Positions 52,201 to 61,300 of a stretch of 64,000 bases of DNA are shown in pieces; position 1 is the first letter of the stretch, and every line of letters begins with the position of its first letter. Source of the stretch: Methanoculleus receptaculi (GTDB taxonomy: Archaea; Halobacteriota; Methanomicrobia; Methanomicrobiales; Methanoculleaceae); contig NZ_CP137642.1 of the NCBI RefSeq assembly GCF_033472595.1, forward strand, positions 1,488,001 through 1,552,000. The letters run 5' to 3'. Position numbers and translations under genes: made by a program. Below the pieces are notes generated by a model. That model was not told the origin of the DNA. It made no database searches and saw only the letters and a list, made by a program, of their open reading frames with translations.

Positions 52201-52371
52201 AAATGCATCGAGACTCGAGGCACCACGTACATATACTCCAACAGGCGCACTTGTTCCTTGTTCCACATCATTTGCACTATCGATCACAATCTCCTGTGCA
52301 GAGACCGGACCGGTGCAGGCCATAAGAAGGACGAGTATAAGACCCGTCCATAACAAGCATCTGAAATTCAT
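49222..52371 (-). CDS. Large membrane-anchored surface protein with N-terminal cohesin-like domain
   Basis: A 1049-residue exported protein. After the signal (MNFRCLLWTGLILVLLMACTGPVSA) a cohesin-like domain of about 140 residues opens with IVIDSANDVEQGTSAPVGVYVRGASSLDAFDIRVAYDASVMSV, the typical strand order of cohesins. Several Ig-like repeats follow (PNIIITSPADGATVP..., SISITVGGVAI...), then a central part of about 400 residues that I do not recognise (from LAYIDESSAGTFAGLDL to LFAGPVPTP) and that resembles archaeal S-layer-type DUF3821-like proteins. A Thr/Pro linker leads into a C-terminal domain, and an anchor FPWTYVVIAVVIILVIAVGVYYYTRKP ends the protein. ATG 52371 is preceded by GGAGGATTGT. 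Confidence 0.8.
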   Translation of the reverse strand: MNFRCLLWTGLILVLLMACTGPVSAQEIVIDSANDVEQGTSAPVGVYVRGASSLDAFDIRVAYDASVMSVSRNGTFDPDDWSITYGFSTPGLAKVVGYANMRASNITGDSPLFGLDCTALKNDGSSTTLNLTIIDIEESRVPVYTYTTVNGTFTTLDEVAPNIIITSPADGATVPQDVAVTATITDVGGVDQSSISITVGGVAITSPTITPITGGCTVSGTATNVPLGARTVVVSASDTSGNHASATRNITVAESGITFDPNLDGTFTNKTQPVISARYVEVTGVRMFLDGTNVTANTTTPSSGVITLDYSSYGPLADGVHTVVVNGTSTIDSSVLSATETFTKDTVLPVVVVTGISDSDGDGYPEANEDLTIAYTVTDANPDVVWIGSASNTSSPGTLVYGSAQGNTLGNRNATLTAVDKAGNSNTSSPFHIYNNYLAYIDESSAGTFAGLDLTKTAAYNVFTSEVAQAISISGGAGEMNLPTLGTFQKRVTAGSGVVVDNRANDDITAGTFPTGAPYFVAPSGGTLNFAINVPNIDNATIIIGMANSSFVDQVLRGGSSSVSTSSLEQALSKEKIVIYGKGGGSYGYKFVRITGSTATDLGGSGGFTFNTDLPTMIRANSYDLSAGFNTATHGLGLPIGYDQTELGPGEYVIMAITLDNDRVAAITAMPFVVTEEASQFSTSAGMYSLGDPVVVNWGGAAPQNVAAVLIREGSTYTGNVTLDLTTLGTGSLQSMYLLGDGNETVKILYSGANVWISEGYGNAARAANAATLNIPTSDLLSGTYRVHMLAENGGNLTAYGSTSVQLFAGPVPTPTPQPTTPPSGGGGGGRGGFAPETGSSSLLIGSEGKLLRPYTIRSPSGITELNLPLGTYAVDADGNPLSEVSIDDLDPADLPAVPAGAAYTFAGHAVVCSPSGARFDPAISLIFTFNADQWSEIMQAAEYDASSLVVKWYDEEAGEWETVPTVVDPATRTVTASVEHFTVFGLFVEPGAVTPVVTPTTPIVTPTTPTTTTPVTPPAEGFPWTYVVIAVVIILVIAVGVYYYTRKP

Positions 52372-52396
52372 ACAATCCTCCACTAAATCTATGTTG

Positions 52397-53170
52397 CTAT
52401 CTTCTTTTTACTGCTATAAAGATTGCGATTAGCATCCCACCCAGAACCGGGATTGATGAGAGCGGCGTGGTCTGTGTGGATGCCGGGGGAGACGCCGACT
52501 GAGTCGGGGTCTCTCCCGTAACCACGGCCTCCCCGGTTGCTGGCGGAGGCGTCGTCGCGGTCACGGTGGGACTCCCGGTTGCAGGGGTTGTCACCGTCAG
52601 CGTCACGCTCACCGGCGGCGCCGTCCCGGTCACCTCTATGGGTGTGGGTGGCGCCCAGGGGACGTCGACCTCCGGTGGGACGGTGGCAGCGGGTGAGGGG
52701 GCGGGCGTCACAATCCCCTCCTGCGTCAACGGCGGGAGAGGTGTGGTTGGTTCCGATGTGGCCACCCGTCCCTCGACCGGGATCGGGTTACGGTCACCGT
52801 CATCCAGGTATTCCACCGAGATCCCGGTGACAGTGAAACCCGGCCCGGCCTGAATCCGTGCGATGGGAACTTGTATCGCCCTGTCGGACTCCGATGGTGG
52901 TGCCGGTATAAATCCAACTATCCGCATGGTCCCCGCGGAATTGTTTATGCTGGAGAATACCTCGAAAGGATCAACCGCCTCGACGGATGTCACCGGTGTT
53001 CCGGGGTCATAATTCACCTGAACCGTGAAAGCACTGACTGTATAAGGTTGATCGCCGGTGAAAACCAGGAGATACATCCCATCTTCCGGTTCAACGGTGA
53101 TTACTGATGCCCCCGCAGAAATGACCAGGAGGAACAGCCCTATTGCCGCGATGAACCAGTTTCGCTCCAT
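52397..53170 (-). CDS. Short cohesin-like membrane-anchored protein
   Basis: A 257-residue exported protein: a signal segment (NWFIAAIGLFLLVISAGASV), one cohesin-like beta domain of about 120 residues (VEPEDGMYLLVFTGDQPYTVSAFTVQVNYDPGTPVTSVEAVDPFEV..., later RIVGFIPAPPSESDRAIQVPIARIQAGPGFTVTGISVEYL), a 100-residue Thr/Pro/Ser linker and a C-terminal anchor (TPLSSIPVLGGMLIAIFIAVKRR). It stands between the thioester protein (16 bases upstream) and the 1049-residue protein (25 bases downstream), so these are co-transcribed. The N-terminal ligand-binding half would present a dockerin partner near the membrane. Confidence 0.78.
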   Translation of the reverse strand: MERNWFIAAIGLFLLVISAGASVITVEPEDGMYLLVFTGDQPYTVSAFTVQVNYDPGTPVTSVEAVDPFEVFSSINNSAGTMRIVGFIPAPPSESDRAIQVPIARIQAGPGFTVTGISVEYLDDGDRNPIPVEGRVATSEPTTPLPPLTQEGIVTPAPSPAATVPPEVDVPWAPPTPIEVTGTAPPVSVTLTVTTPATGSPTVTATTPPPATGEAVVTGETPTQSASPPASTQTTPLSSIPVLGGMLIAIFIAVKRR

Positions 53171-53185
53171 GCATCCCTCAAAAAA

Positions 53186-56100
53186 TTACTGGTAGTGGGT
53201 GTCAATATCACCTACAAGGTACCACGCCACATCCCTTGCATCACCGCTGGAAACAGATCCATCGTCACCAACGTCCGCATAGAACCGATCATTGTAGGTG
53301 AAGGTTATCTCATCCACCAGATACCACGCGATGTCACGCGCATCCCCTGCGGTCACCCCCCCACCGTTGACATCACCAAGTGCACGCCCAATGAACTCAA
53401 CAACGATCTGGTCGATGCTTCCGGTATCAACGTCCGGAACGCTCAGGACGCCACCCGAGATGTAACCGCTGGCATCGAACGGACCCTGCCATCCAGACGT
53501 GTTGTGGTAGGAGTATGCAACTGTGTCGTTGGCATACGCAGTCCCGATGGCCCGTGTGATTGTCGGCACCTCCACCGATATGGTGGCAGTCCCGCCGCTG
53601 CTGGTGATGGTCGAGTTGAAGGTCTTCTTCGCCGGGGTCACCGCGCTCCAGTAGTTCGTGCTGTCTTCGCTGATGGTGTCCTCGATTACTGGCGGCATGA
53701 CCCTGAAATCACCGGCATCGCCGACAACCATGGAGATGTGCGGGATAGTGGGATCGGTCGCAATCTGGGCGGAATACTCTGTGGACTCACCTGTTCTGAC
53801 GTAGAGGGTGGTGTTCACCGTGCCGGGGGTATGCATGATAGAGACGTTGTGGTCGCCCTCAAGCACCTCCCTGGTGATGTTGCTTGTTCCGCTTGCCACC
53901 GGCACGCCGTCGATATAGAAATCGGCCTCTAGCGGTGCCAGGTTCTCATCGACCACAGAGAGGGTCAGGTTGCCGTATCCCTTCACAGAGGCAGTGGCGT
54001 CTCCAAGCGCCATGTTCTCGTCATCGTACATCGGATAGATGCGCGCCTCCACGGTCACTTCACCGGCCTTCGTGAAATTCAGCGGGACATAGAAGTTCTT
54101 CACTTCGCCTCTGACCACGCTCGGCTTTGATTCGTCATCGGAACCCGGGTAGACGTAAAGCGTCTTCGCCGTAGCGTTGTACATGTGAGATATGTAGACC
54201 CTTGATCCGCCGCCATCCATGTAGTAGGCCATATCGGCGGCCATCTCACCTCCATCGAACGCTACGCCATCCCGGGTCGGGATCTCAAGGATCAGCATCG
54301 TCCGGTCATCCCCGGTGTTGTTGACCGTGAAGGCCACATCGACCGTGTCATTGACGACAATCCCGTCCTCAGGTGCCGGCACCGTCACGTCCAGGAAGAG
54401 GTCGGTCGCTATGGGGTCGATGAACTCATCGGGGATTGTTGCAAAGGCAACGGACTTTGGCACCTTCTGCCGGCTCTGGACAGCGACAACGAGCTCGGCC
54501 GCATCCATCGCTGCATCGCTCTTCCCGGTTATGGTGACCTTACCCGTGTGGTTTGCTCCAGGGGTGCTGCCGTAGAGAGCGGCGATCTCGCTGCCGTTGA
54601 GGTTGAATGATACCCTGGGGTTGGTGCTGTTGAACGTGTAGGTCTGCGGCGCACGGATCACCGCCCCGCTGCTGTCCTCAACACCGATCTGAACATTGAA
54701 ATTGACGGTTGAAGGTATCTGGACCTGGGTCAGCGCTTCGATCACCGCTGCGGTTCCGCGGGTGTTGCCCCAGCGGCCGTTCGTGTCATAAACGCTCACC
54801 AGGTAACGGATACCCCCGCGAACGGTCTCGTTCTCGGCCGGGAGGCCTGTCCTGTTCAGGGCCAGCACCGCGTTTGCGGTGTCTTCGTAGGCCCAGGAAG
54901 AGCCCCAGTGGTAGCCGTTGGCGGCATCGCCCTGCCGGAGTTCAAGGAGCCTATCCTGGAGTTCACCAAGTTTCGCATCCGCCTGGGCATCGAGGGTAGC
55001 GTTATCAGCGTAGTGGTCGCGGATGGCGTCTATACCGAATACGGCGTAGGCAATCGGCGTTGCTGACTGGGAGGTGTAGTCTCCACGAACCAGATAGTCA
55101 AACGACCTGTTCAGCGACTCGTTCACCCTCCGCTGGCCTTCAGGGGTCAGGTAGCCGAACTCACCGACAAACTTCTCGGATATGAACCCGGTCCACTCGT
55201 AAGAGTTGCTGATGTAGCCCCAGTCAGACCAGCCGCCGTTGGTCCCCTGCCTCTTCAACAGCCAGACGGTGCTTGCCGTCAGGTTGATCTCACTTTCGTT
55301 TGTAAGGTCGAAACCCCAATATGTGGGATCATTATCCATGTCCTGCCTTAACTCGCTGAAGACATAATTAGGATAGAGTGTGTAGAACATCGATGGAGCC
55401 GAGTTCTGACCCCACGCCCAGCCACCGGACTGGTCACCGTAGTTAGTGTATATCGGCAGCTGCTGAGCGTTGTAGCCGTCCGGCGCCTTCATCTGGTTGT
55501 AGGCCTGTTGCATCTTGGCCTGGTAGGTGGCGTTGCGCTCATCGTTCAGCTGGCCGCGTGACTCGTAGTACTGCTTCACCCGCAGCACCGCAAGCGCCGG
55601 GCTCATCGTCTGCTCCGGGCAGCCATGCGGATAGCCGATCAGGTAGTCAAGCCCCTCAAGGGTGCGCCCCTCCGCTCCTGCAGCGGCGGTGATGACAACC
55701 TCGCGCCCCTCAAACGGCTCGCGGTTGAAGACATCAAACAGGATCTCGCCGTTGGCCTCATTATCCAGTATGGTCGAGTTGAGCACCTTGATGTCCACAT
55801 TCTGTTCACGGACAACGATCGTGCCGTTCACATGGGTCTGCTCCCCCCGGGACTCAAGATTGATGGAGTAGTTGTAGGTTCCAAGCTCCCTCGGCCGTAT
55901 ATAATACCACCCGACACTGTTCCAGGACGATGAGTAGGAGTAGATCGACATCTCTGCAGGGTAGTAGTAGTAAAGATCGAACGGCGTGTCCTTGCTCAGG
56001 TCAACGGCGGTGCCGTTTGCATACCAGATCGATAGGCTGGCGTTGACGTAGCCGGGCTGGTTGGCAGTGAAGTAGGTGCCAAGCCAGAAGTACTGGTCCT

Positions 56101-58285
56101 GAACTGCGGTGACGTTGTAGCCATACCACCTCTCCCAGTTCTGCCTGTTATCCGTCGTGATGTTCAGATCGTAAGGGTCGATCCTGACCTGAGTGCTGGC
56201 AGTGTTACCATCCTGGACATCATCGCCGGCGATCCCTGCCGCCAGGGTGTGGATGCCTGTGTCAGCAGGTTTCCAGGTGTCCACAGTGAAGTAGCGGCTC
56301 TGGTATGCCCCGAGAGCAACTTCATCCTGGCTCCAGATAACCGTCCCGCCGAGAGTGACGTTTGCCGAGACGTTCACCGGGGTTGCCTTCGGGTTGTTGA
56401 CGTAGACGGTGGAGGTGACGTTGCTGCCCACGGCTGATGCCGTCGGCGCCCAGATATAGACACGGGCATCGGTTAAACGATCCTGAATGAGGGTGCCCTT
56501 CGTGATATCAAGTTCAAGGTATCTGTTGTTGTTGGTTTTGACGTAAGCAGCCGTTGTCGAACCGATCTCTGATACCCGTCCTGAATCGGACTGGGCTATG
56601 AACCGGAGATCCACCACTTTTGTATCGTCCGAGAGGGAGAGACCGCTACCCTCTACCAGAAGACGCCCATAGCCTGTGCTCCGGACGCTCACGCCCGACT
56701 GCGCCCCCTCATACCCGTCGTAACGGGCAACCGATGGATCGTAGGTCACAGGGATGCTGAAGGAGACAACCGGTGCATCGCTTGAGATGTTTGAGAGCTC
56801 GATGGGAAACAGACTGCCCCCTTCGCTGATCACATTCAGCCGGGGGAAGATAACCGTCACCGGCTTAAAGGAGGCATACTCCTTCTCGATGGTCTTTGAG
56901 ACCGTCCCGCTATCCGGGTATTTGATCCGCTCTTTAGGCTTCTCTCCGTTCGGTCCGGCGGCGTTTGCCTCCACGGTGTAGGTCACGCTCCCGGCATACC
57001 GATCGAGATTGATGGTCTCTGTCATTGTCCAGTTATCACCGGGCAAAAGAGCAGGGACATCATAGGTTTCGTTCACGCCGTTCTTTGAAACGCGGAGCCA
57101 TGTTGGCTCAGAGTCTACGCCAGGGGCTATGTTCTCAACACCGTAGGTCACACGGTATGTGCCCGGCACCACATCCTCCTGGATGGTGGTATTGCTGCTG
57201 GAAAGCCCGGAGACCAGCGTGATATCCAGGACCGGCCGGAGGTCGGTGTAGGTGACGGTTGTCTGCGCCTCGATGAAGTTGTTGTAGTAACGAATCTCCT
57301 CGATCGTGTGGTCAGGATTGATATCGATTGAGACCTGCTTCGTCCCGGGCGAGATATCGGCTCCGGCGGTTATTATCAGGGTCACGGAACCGGTCTCCTT
57401 CACCTCAACGACCTCGGTGCCCGAGTAGTTGGGATCGATCGTTATATCGGTAAAGATTGTGTAATTGGCGCCGGCTGCGATATCATCCGTAATTGTGTAG
57501 TTCTCACTTTCACCTACAAACGTGACCTGCGTCACGATCTCATCGGTCACACCGGCCCCGCCGATGTTTCCAATCACGAAGGTCGGGTTCATGTAGATGG
57601 TGCCGTTGCTGTACTTCTTGACATACTGCGGCGGTGCAGGGTCGAGGTATCCGACCAGATCAGGCAGCGGCGGTGGGGTGGTATTCAGCCATCCCTCTGT
57701 AACATGTTCAAAATGTGACTCGTTAAACTCAGTGCTGTAGGTTGCTTCCGGGTAGAGAGAGTAGTTGCCGGGAGTCTCTCTATAGGTGTCGAAATGGATC
57801 TCGGCTATCTGCACCGGTGCCGCCCCCACGGTAAAAGGTGCCGTGGTGGTGATTGCAAACTGCAGGTGTCCGGGATGATCCGCCATGTATGTGAGGTTGG
57901 CACCCGCAAGCGGCCCGGTGAGGTTGACGGACTTCACCGTACCGGCGCCCTGACCATAGAACACCCATACACCGATCCCCTCGATCTCGTCAATGTTCGC
58001 CACCGATACCGGGATCACGGCGGGTTCGCCCGCTTCAACCGTCGCCGATCCGAAGATTATCGTTGATGCCGGGTTTGGCGGCGCTGCAACCGTCTCCTCT
58101 GCGGCTGCAGGGAGATCTTCATCGAGAGACGCTTCCGTCTCCGTGGGTTCAACATCAAGCCCTGGAGCAACCGTCATGCTCCCGTTCTCAGGAGCGGTCG
58201 CCCCCTCCGTCCCCGCGGCGGCAACACCGCCGATGAGACAGATTGAGAGGATACACATTATCAGAATCTGCACATAATGTTTCAT
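53186..58285 (-). CDS. Giant surface protein: cohesin-like domains, thioester domain and dockerin
   Basis: A 1699-residue exported protein with a signal sequence (VQILIMCILSICLIGGVAAAGTEG). Near residues 73-195 lies a cohesin-like domain (STIIFGSATVEAGEPAVIPVSVANIDEIEGIGVWVFYGQG...), then CARDB-type sandwiches near 207-440, a second cohesin-like region near 470-590 (LFPIELSNISSDAPVVSFSIPVTYDPSVARYDG), more sandwiches, and near 880-1150 an alpha-helical region with the motif YPHGCPEQTM (Cys889 and Gln892). That is the alpha-2-macroglobulin/complement thioester signature with the surrounding toroid helices. The end has two dockerin-like loops, DVNGGGVTAGD (one residue short) and DVGDDGSVSSGD, each followed by AWYLV. 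It has no transmembrane anchor. Confidence 0.82.
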   Translation of the reverse strand: MKHYVQILIMCILSICLIGGVAAAGTEGATAPENGSMTVAPGLDVEPTETEASLDEDLPAAAEETVAAPPNPASTIIFGSATVEAGEPAVIPVSVANIDEIEGIGVWVFYGQGAGTVKSVNLTGPLAGANLTYMADHPGHLQFAITTTAPFTVGAAPVQIAEIHFDTYRETPGNYSLYPEATYSTEFNESHFEHVTEGWLNTTPPPLPDLVGYLDPAPPQYVKKYSNGTIYMNPTFVIGNIGGAGVTDEIVTQVTFVGESENYTITDDIAAGANYTIFTDITIDPNYSGTEVVEVKETGSVTLIITAGADISPGTKQVSIDINPDHTIEEIRYYNNFIEAQTTVTYTDLRPVLDITLVSGLSSSNTTIQEDVVPGTYRVTYGVENIAPGVDSEPTWLRVSKNGVNETYDVPALLPGDNWTMTETINLDRYAGSVTYTVEANAAGPNGEKPKERIKYPDSGTVSKTIEKEYASFKPVTVIFPRLNVISEGGSLFPIELSNISSDAPVVSFSIPVTYDPSVARYDGYEGAQSGVSVRSTGYGRLLVEGSGLSLSDDTKVVDLRFIAQSDSGRVSEIGSTTAAYVKTNNNRYLELDITKGTLIQDRLTDARVYIWAPTASAVGSNVTSTVYVNNPKATPVNVSANVTLGGTVIWSQDEVALGAYQSRYFTVDTWKPADTGIHTLAAGIAGDDVQDGNTASTQVRIDPYDLNITTDNRQNWERWYGYNVTAVQDQYFWLGTYFTANQPGYVNASLSIWYANGTAVDLSKDTPFDLYYYYPAEMSIYSYSSSWNSVGWYYIRPRELGTYNYSINLESRGEQTHVNGTIVVREQNVDIKVLNSTILDNEANGEILFDVFNREPFEGREVVITAAAGAEGRTLEGLDYLIGYPHGCPEQTMSPALAVLRVKQYYESRGQLNDERNATYQAKMQQAYNQMKAPDGYNAQQLPIYTNYGDQSGGWAWGQNSAPSMFYTLYPNYVFSELRQDMDNDPTYWGFDLTNESEINLTASTVWLLKRQGTNGGWSDWGYISNSYEWTGFISEKFVGEFGYLTPEGQRRVNESLNRSFDYLVRGDYTSQSATPIAYAVFGIDAIRDHYADNATLDAQADAKLGELQDRLLELRQGDAANGYHWGSSWAYEDTANAVLALNRTGLPAENETVRGGIRYLVSVYDTNGRWGNTRGTAAVIEALTQVQIPSTVNFNVQIGVEDSSGAVIRAPQTYTFNSTNPRVSFNLNGSEIAALYGSTPGANHTGKVTITGKSDAAMDAAELVVAVQSRQKVPKSVAFATIPDEFIDPIATDLFLDVTVPAPEDGIVVNDTVDVAFTVNNTGDDRTMLILEIPTRDGVAFDGGEMAADMAYYMDGGGSRVYISHMYNATAKTLYVYPGSDDESKPSVVRGEVKNFYVPLNFTKAGEVTVEARIYPMYDDENMALGDATASVKGYGNLTLSVVDENLAPLEADFYIDGVPVASGTSNITREVLEGDHNVSIMHTPGTVNTTLYVRTGESTEYSAQIATDPTIPHISMVVGDAGDFRVMPPVIEDTISEDSTNYWSAVTPAKKTFNSTITSSGGTATISVEVPTITRAIGTAYANDTVAYSYHNTSGWQGPFDASGYISGGVLSVPDVDTGSIDQIVVEFIGRALGDVNGGGVTAGDARDIAWYLVDEITFTYNDRFYADVGDDGSVSSGDARDVAWYLVGDIDTHYQ

Positions 58286-58307
58286 ACATCATCACATCCA
58301 TGGCTGG

Positions 58308-58316
58308 CTATAAAAC
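58308..58316 (-). promoter_or_regulatory. TATA box of the thioester-protein gene
   Basis: Read on the minus strand, GGTTTTATAGCC lies 25-35 bases upstream of ATG 58285, matching leaderless or short-leader transcription. The neighbouring subtilase gene ends at 58375, so this is a second promoter inside the surface cluster. Confidence 0.5.
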
Positions 58317-58374
58317 CCTTCCTGCGGCATGTGCCACAGAAGAGCATACACCTGTTCATCAGTCACTCCTGAAA

Positions 58375-61300
58375 TTAAAGTGAGGTGATCTTCCCCACAT
58401 AGTAGTAGGCGATCTTCGCTGCATCGGCGGCGTCCACCTTCCCGTCGCCGTTGAAGTCCGCCTCCATGTTCACGTCTGTTAGCCCGAGGGCCATCCAGGC
58501 CACCCGTGCAACATCCCCTATATCAACGCGCCCGTTCCCATTGAAGTCGCCCTTCACGTGGGGCGCCGTCATCTGGAGAGAGTAGCCCGAACGGGTGGTA
58601 AAGACAAGGTCAGGCGTGCCGCCGCCGATCTCCCAGTAGACTTCCGCGTTCTCCGGCACATTCAACGTAAGAGTTGCACGCCCGTTTGCATCGGTCTCCT
58701 GAATACTTGAACCTCCGGAGTGCCCATAAATGGAGCCTCCACCATAGATCGGGTAGATCTCCCAGGCCAGGTAGACAGGTATACCCGCCTCACCGTTCTC
58801 CATCCGAACCTCGATGCTCTTTGACCCGGGGGTATCGTAATACTGCTCCGGCGGTGTCACTATGGAGAGGGGGGTTGCTGCGGTATAGATCGATATCCAT
58901 GTCCAGGATCCCTGTGAGGCTAACTCCTTCATGTAATGGGTGATGGCGTATGATCCGTAGGTAACCGCACCTGCATATGAACCACCGCCGGTCGTATACT
59001 GTGAGGCAAGTGTCGTCGCGCCTGTACTGTAATAATGATGCATTCCCCCTATCTGCCGGTTAACCTCGAAGATCCCGGGCATCGGGACGATCTCACCATC
59101 GGCGTTCGTGACGGTGGACGAGGCCACAAGGCTCCAGCCTACGTACTCCCCGATCAGCAGGACGATCGGCCCCTCGGGAGAGAGACTGGTCCATCCATAC
59201 GCATCGCCGGATAGGCCGACCACCTGGACCTGGTTGTAATATTCAAAGTCTCCCGGGAACCGGGCCGCTACAGGGATGGTGACCGAACCGTAACCGTCGG
59301 TCCCGGTGGTCACCACCGTGCAGCCATCAGATGTGTAGAGGTAGACCGTCCCGGCCAGCGGTGCACCCGTATCACCGTCCTCAAGGTAACAATCGACGTC
59401 GATCGCATCTCCCGGATCAAACCGCTTTGTGGTCTCATTGTAGGTGCTGTTCCATGACCCCCCGATTGAGAGCCACCGGTCATGGGTCGCCTCTGGGACG
59501 GAGGCGTGGTGCATGAACGGATCCAGGTTGACCAGGATTATTGCAACGGTCTCATAATACCCAGACCCATATTCCTGTACCTCCTGTACCACCATCCCCA
59601 CGTATGCATCCTCTGGAACAGGGATGCTCAGTTTCCCTATACCGTTTGTGGTCGTGAAGGTGACCTGCTCCATCGACTCCTGCAGGTTGCTGATCTCCTC
59701 CATAAACTCCGGACTGAAACCTCCGGCCTCGCCTCCGCGAAGTCTTGCGGTCTCTTCGGGGAATTGAGCAGCAAGCGACTTCACTTCAGCCTCACGGAGC
59801 CAGACAACAGACACCGAATGGGTGCTGTCTGCCACAGGGGCACCGCCAAGAGATTCATACATCTTGACCACGAATGTCGCGTTGCCGCCAGGTTTTGCCG
59901 ATATCATGTATGGCGCGACCTCGGTGACCGTCTCAGCGTAATCGATAAAATCGATCCAGCCCGCGCCGACCTCCGCCTCTTCGCTCATGTTATCCGCGGG
60001 ATAGAGGTAGACAGGACTCCCGTACCGATCCTCTCCAAGCATCTCCCGTGTTATATCCGCGGATATCGTCCCGTTCACCGGGATGAATGTCTGACTGTAG
60101 GAACCGATCTGCATCACCACATCACCGGTGTAGGGCGCCATGGTGGCGGGGTTCACAAGCGTGTAACTGACTGTGGCGGTCGCGTTGACTGGCACCCGAT
60201 ATTCTTTGTCTGGTGTGTCAAAAGCCTTTAACGGACTCCTGTAGCCATCGTAGGTGTATATATCAGCCGAAACCACATTACCATGTGTATCGCTCACGTT
60301 GTACTGGTAAGAGATGTAACCCCCTCCCACAGGCACGAACGAGGCGATGGCCAGCCCGTTCTCATCCGTCATCACGGTGATGTTCAGCACGGTGGCGGTG
60401 GAATTTGTTACTCTAAACCAGATCTCCTCATCGGCAACGGGCCCATCATCCCAGGCGATCGCGGTGATGTTGTTCTCAACGCCGGGCTTGAGGTATGTGT
60501 ATGCGCATCCGGCGTACAGCCCGGGCTGATCATACACCGGAGGCTGGAGCGGGGTGATGTTGTCCACCGCCGCCCAGGCGCTCACCCGGCCGGCACCGTA
60601 GTCGGTGTCAGGACCGGTCCGGCCGAGGTCGATCGCCGTCCGCTGGAGAACTGATCTGATCTCGGCGGGGGTAAGCGAACTGTTCACATCGAGCATCAGG
60701 GCAACCACCCCCGAGACATGGGGACAGGCCATGGAGGTGCCGGACATCGTCGCGTAACCGCCCCTACGGTCTGTCGATACAACATACGATCCAGGAGCGA
60801 CCAGATCCGGCTTTATCCTCTGGTTTTCGCCCCATCCCACAGGGCCGCGGCTGCTGTACGCCGCTATATAGTCAATAGACTCATCAATCGCTCCGACGGC
60901 GATTGCCTTCTCCGCGGCGGCGGGAGCGCCGATGGTGCGAAGCCCGTAATCTCCATCATTCCCGGCTGAGGTTACCACCACTGTGCCGTTCAGATCGACT
61001 ATCCGGTTCACAGCCTGCGACTGAAGAGACGTTCCGTTATCCGCATAACAGGTGGTGACGCTGAAATAGACTGGGTACTCCTCGGGGATGCAGCTCCAGC
61101 CGTAGGAAATCCACTCACCCTCATCCTCTTCACCCTCATCCTCTGCATCGTCGTAATACCCGATCTCGGGGATCGCCATCTCGTCGACATACCAGCCATA
61201 CCAGGCAACGCTATAATCAGTCTCGTAGCGGAGGCGTAACTCGATCACCCCGCCGCAGTATGGTGTCAGATCGGCGGTCGAAACGCCCTGCCCCACACCT

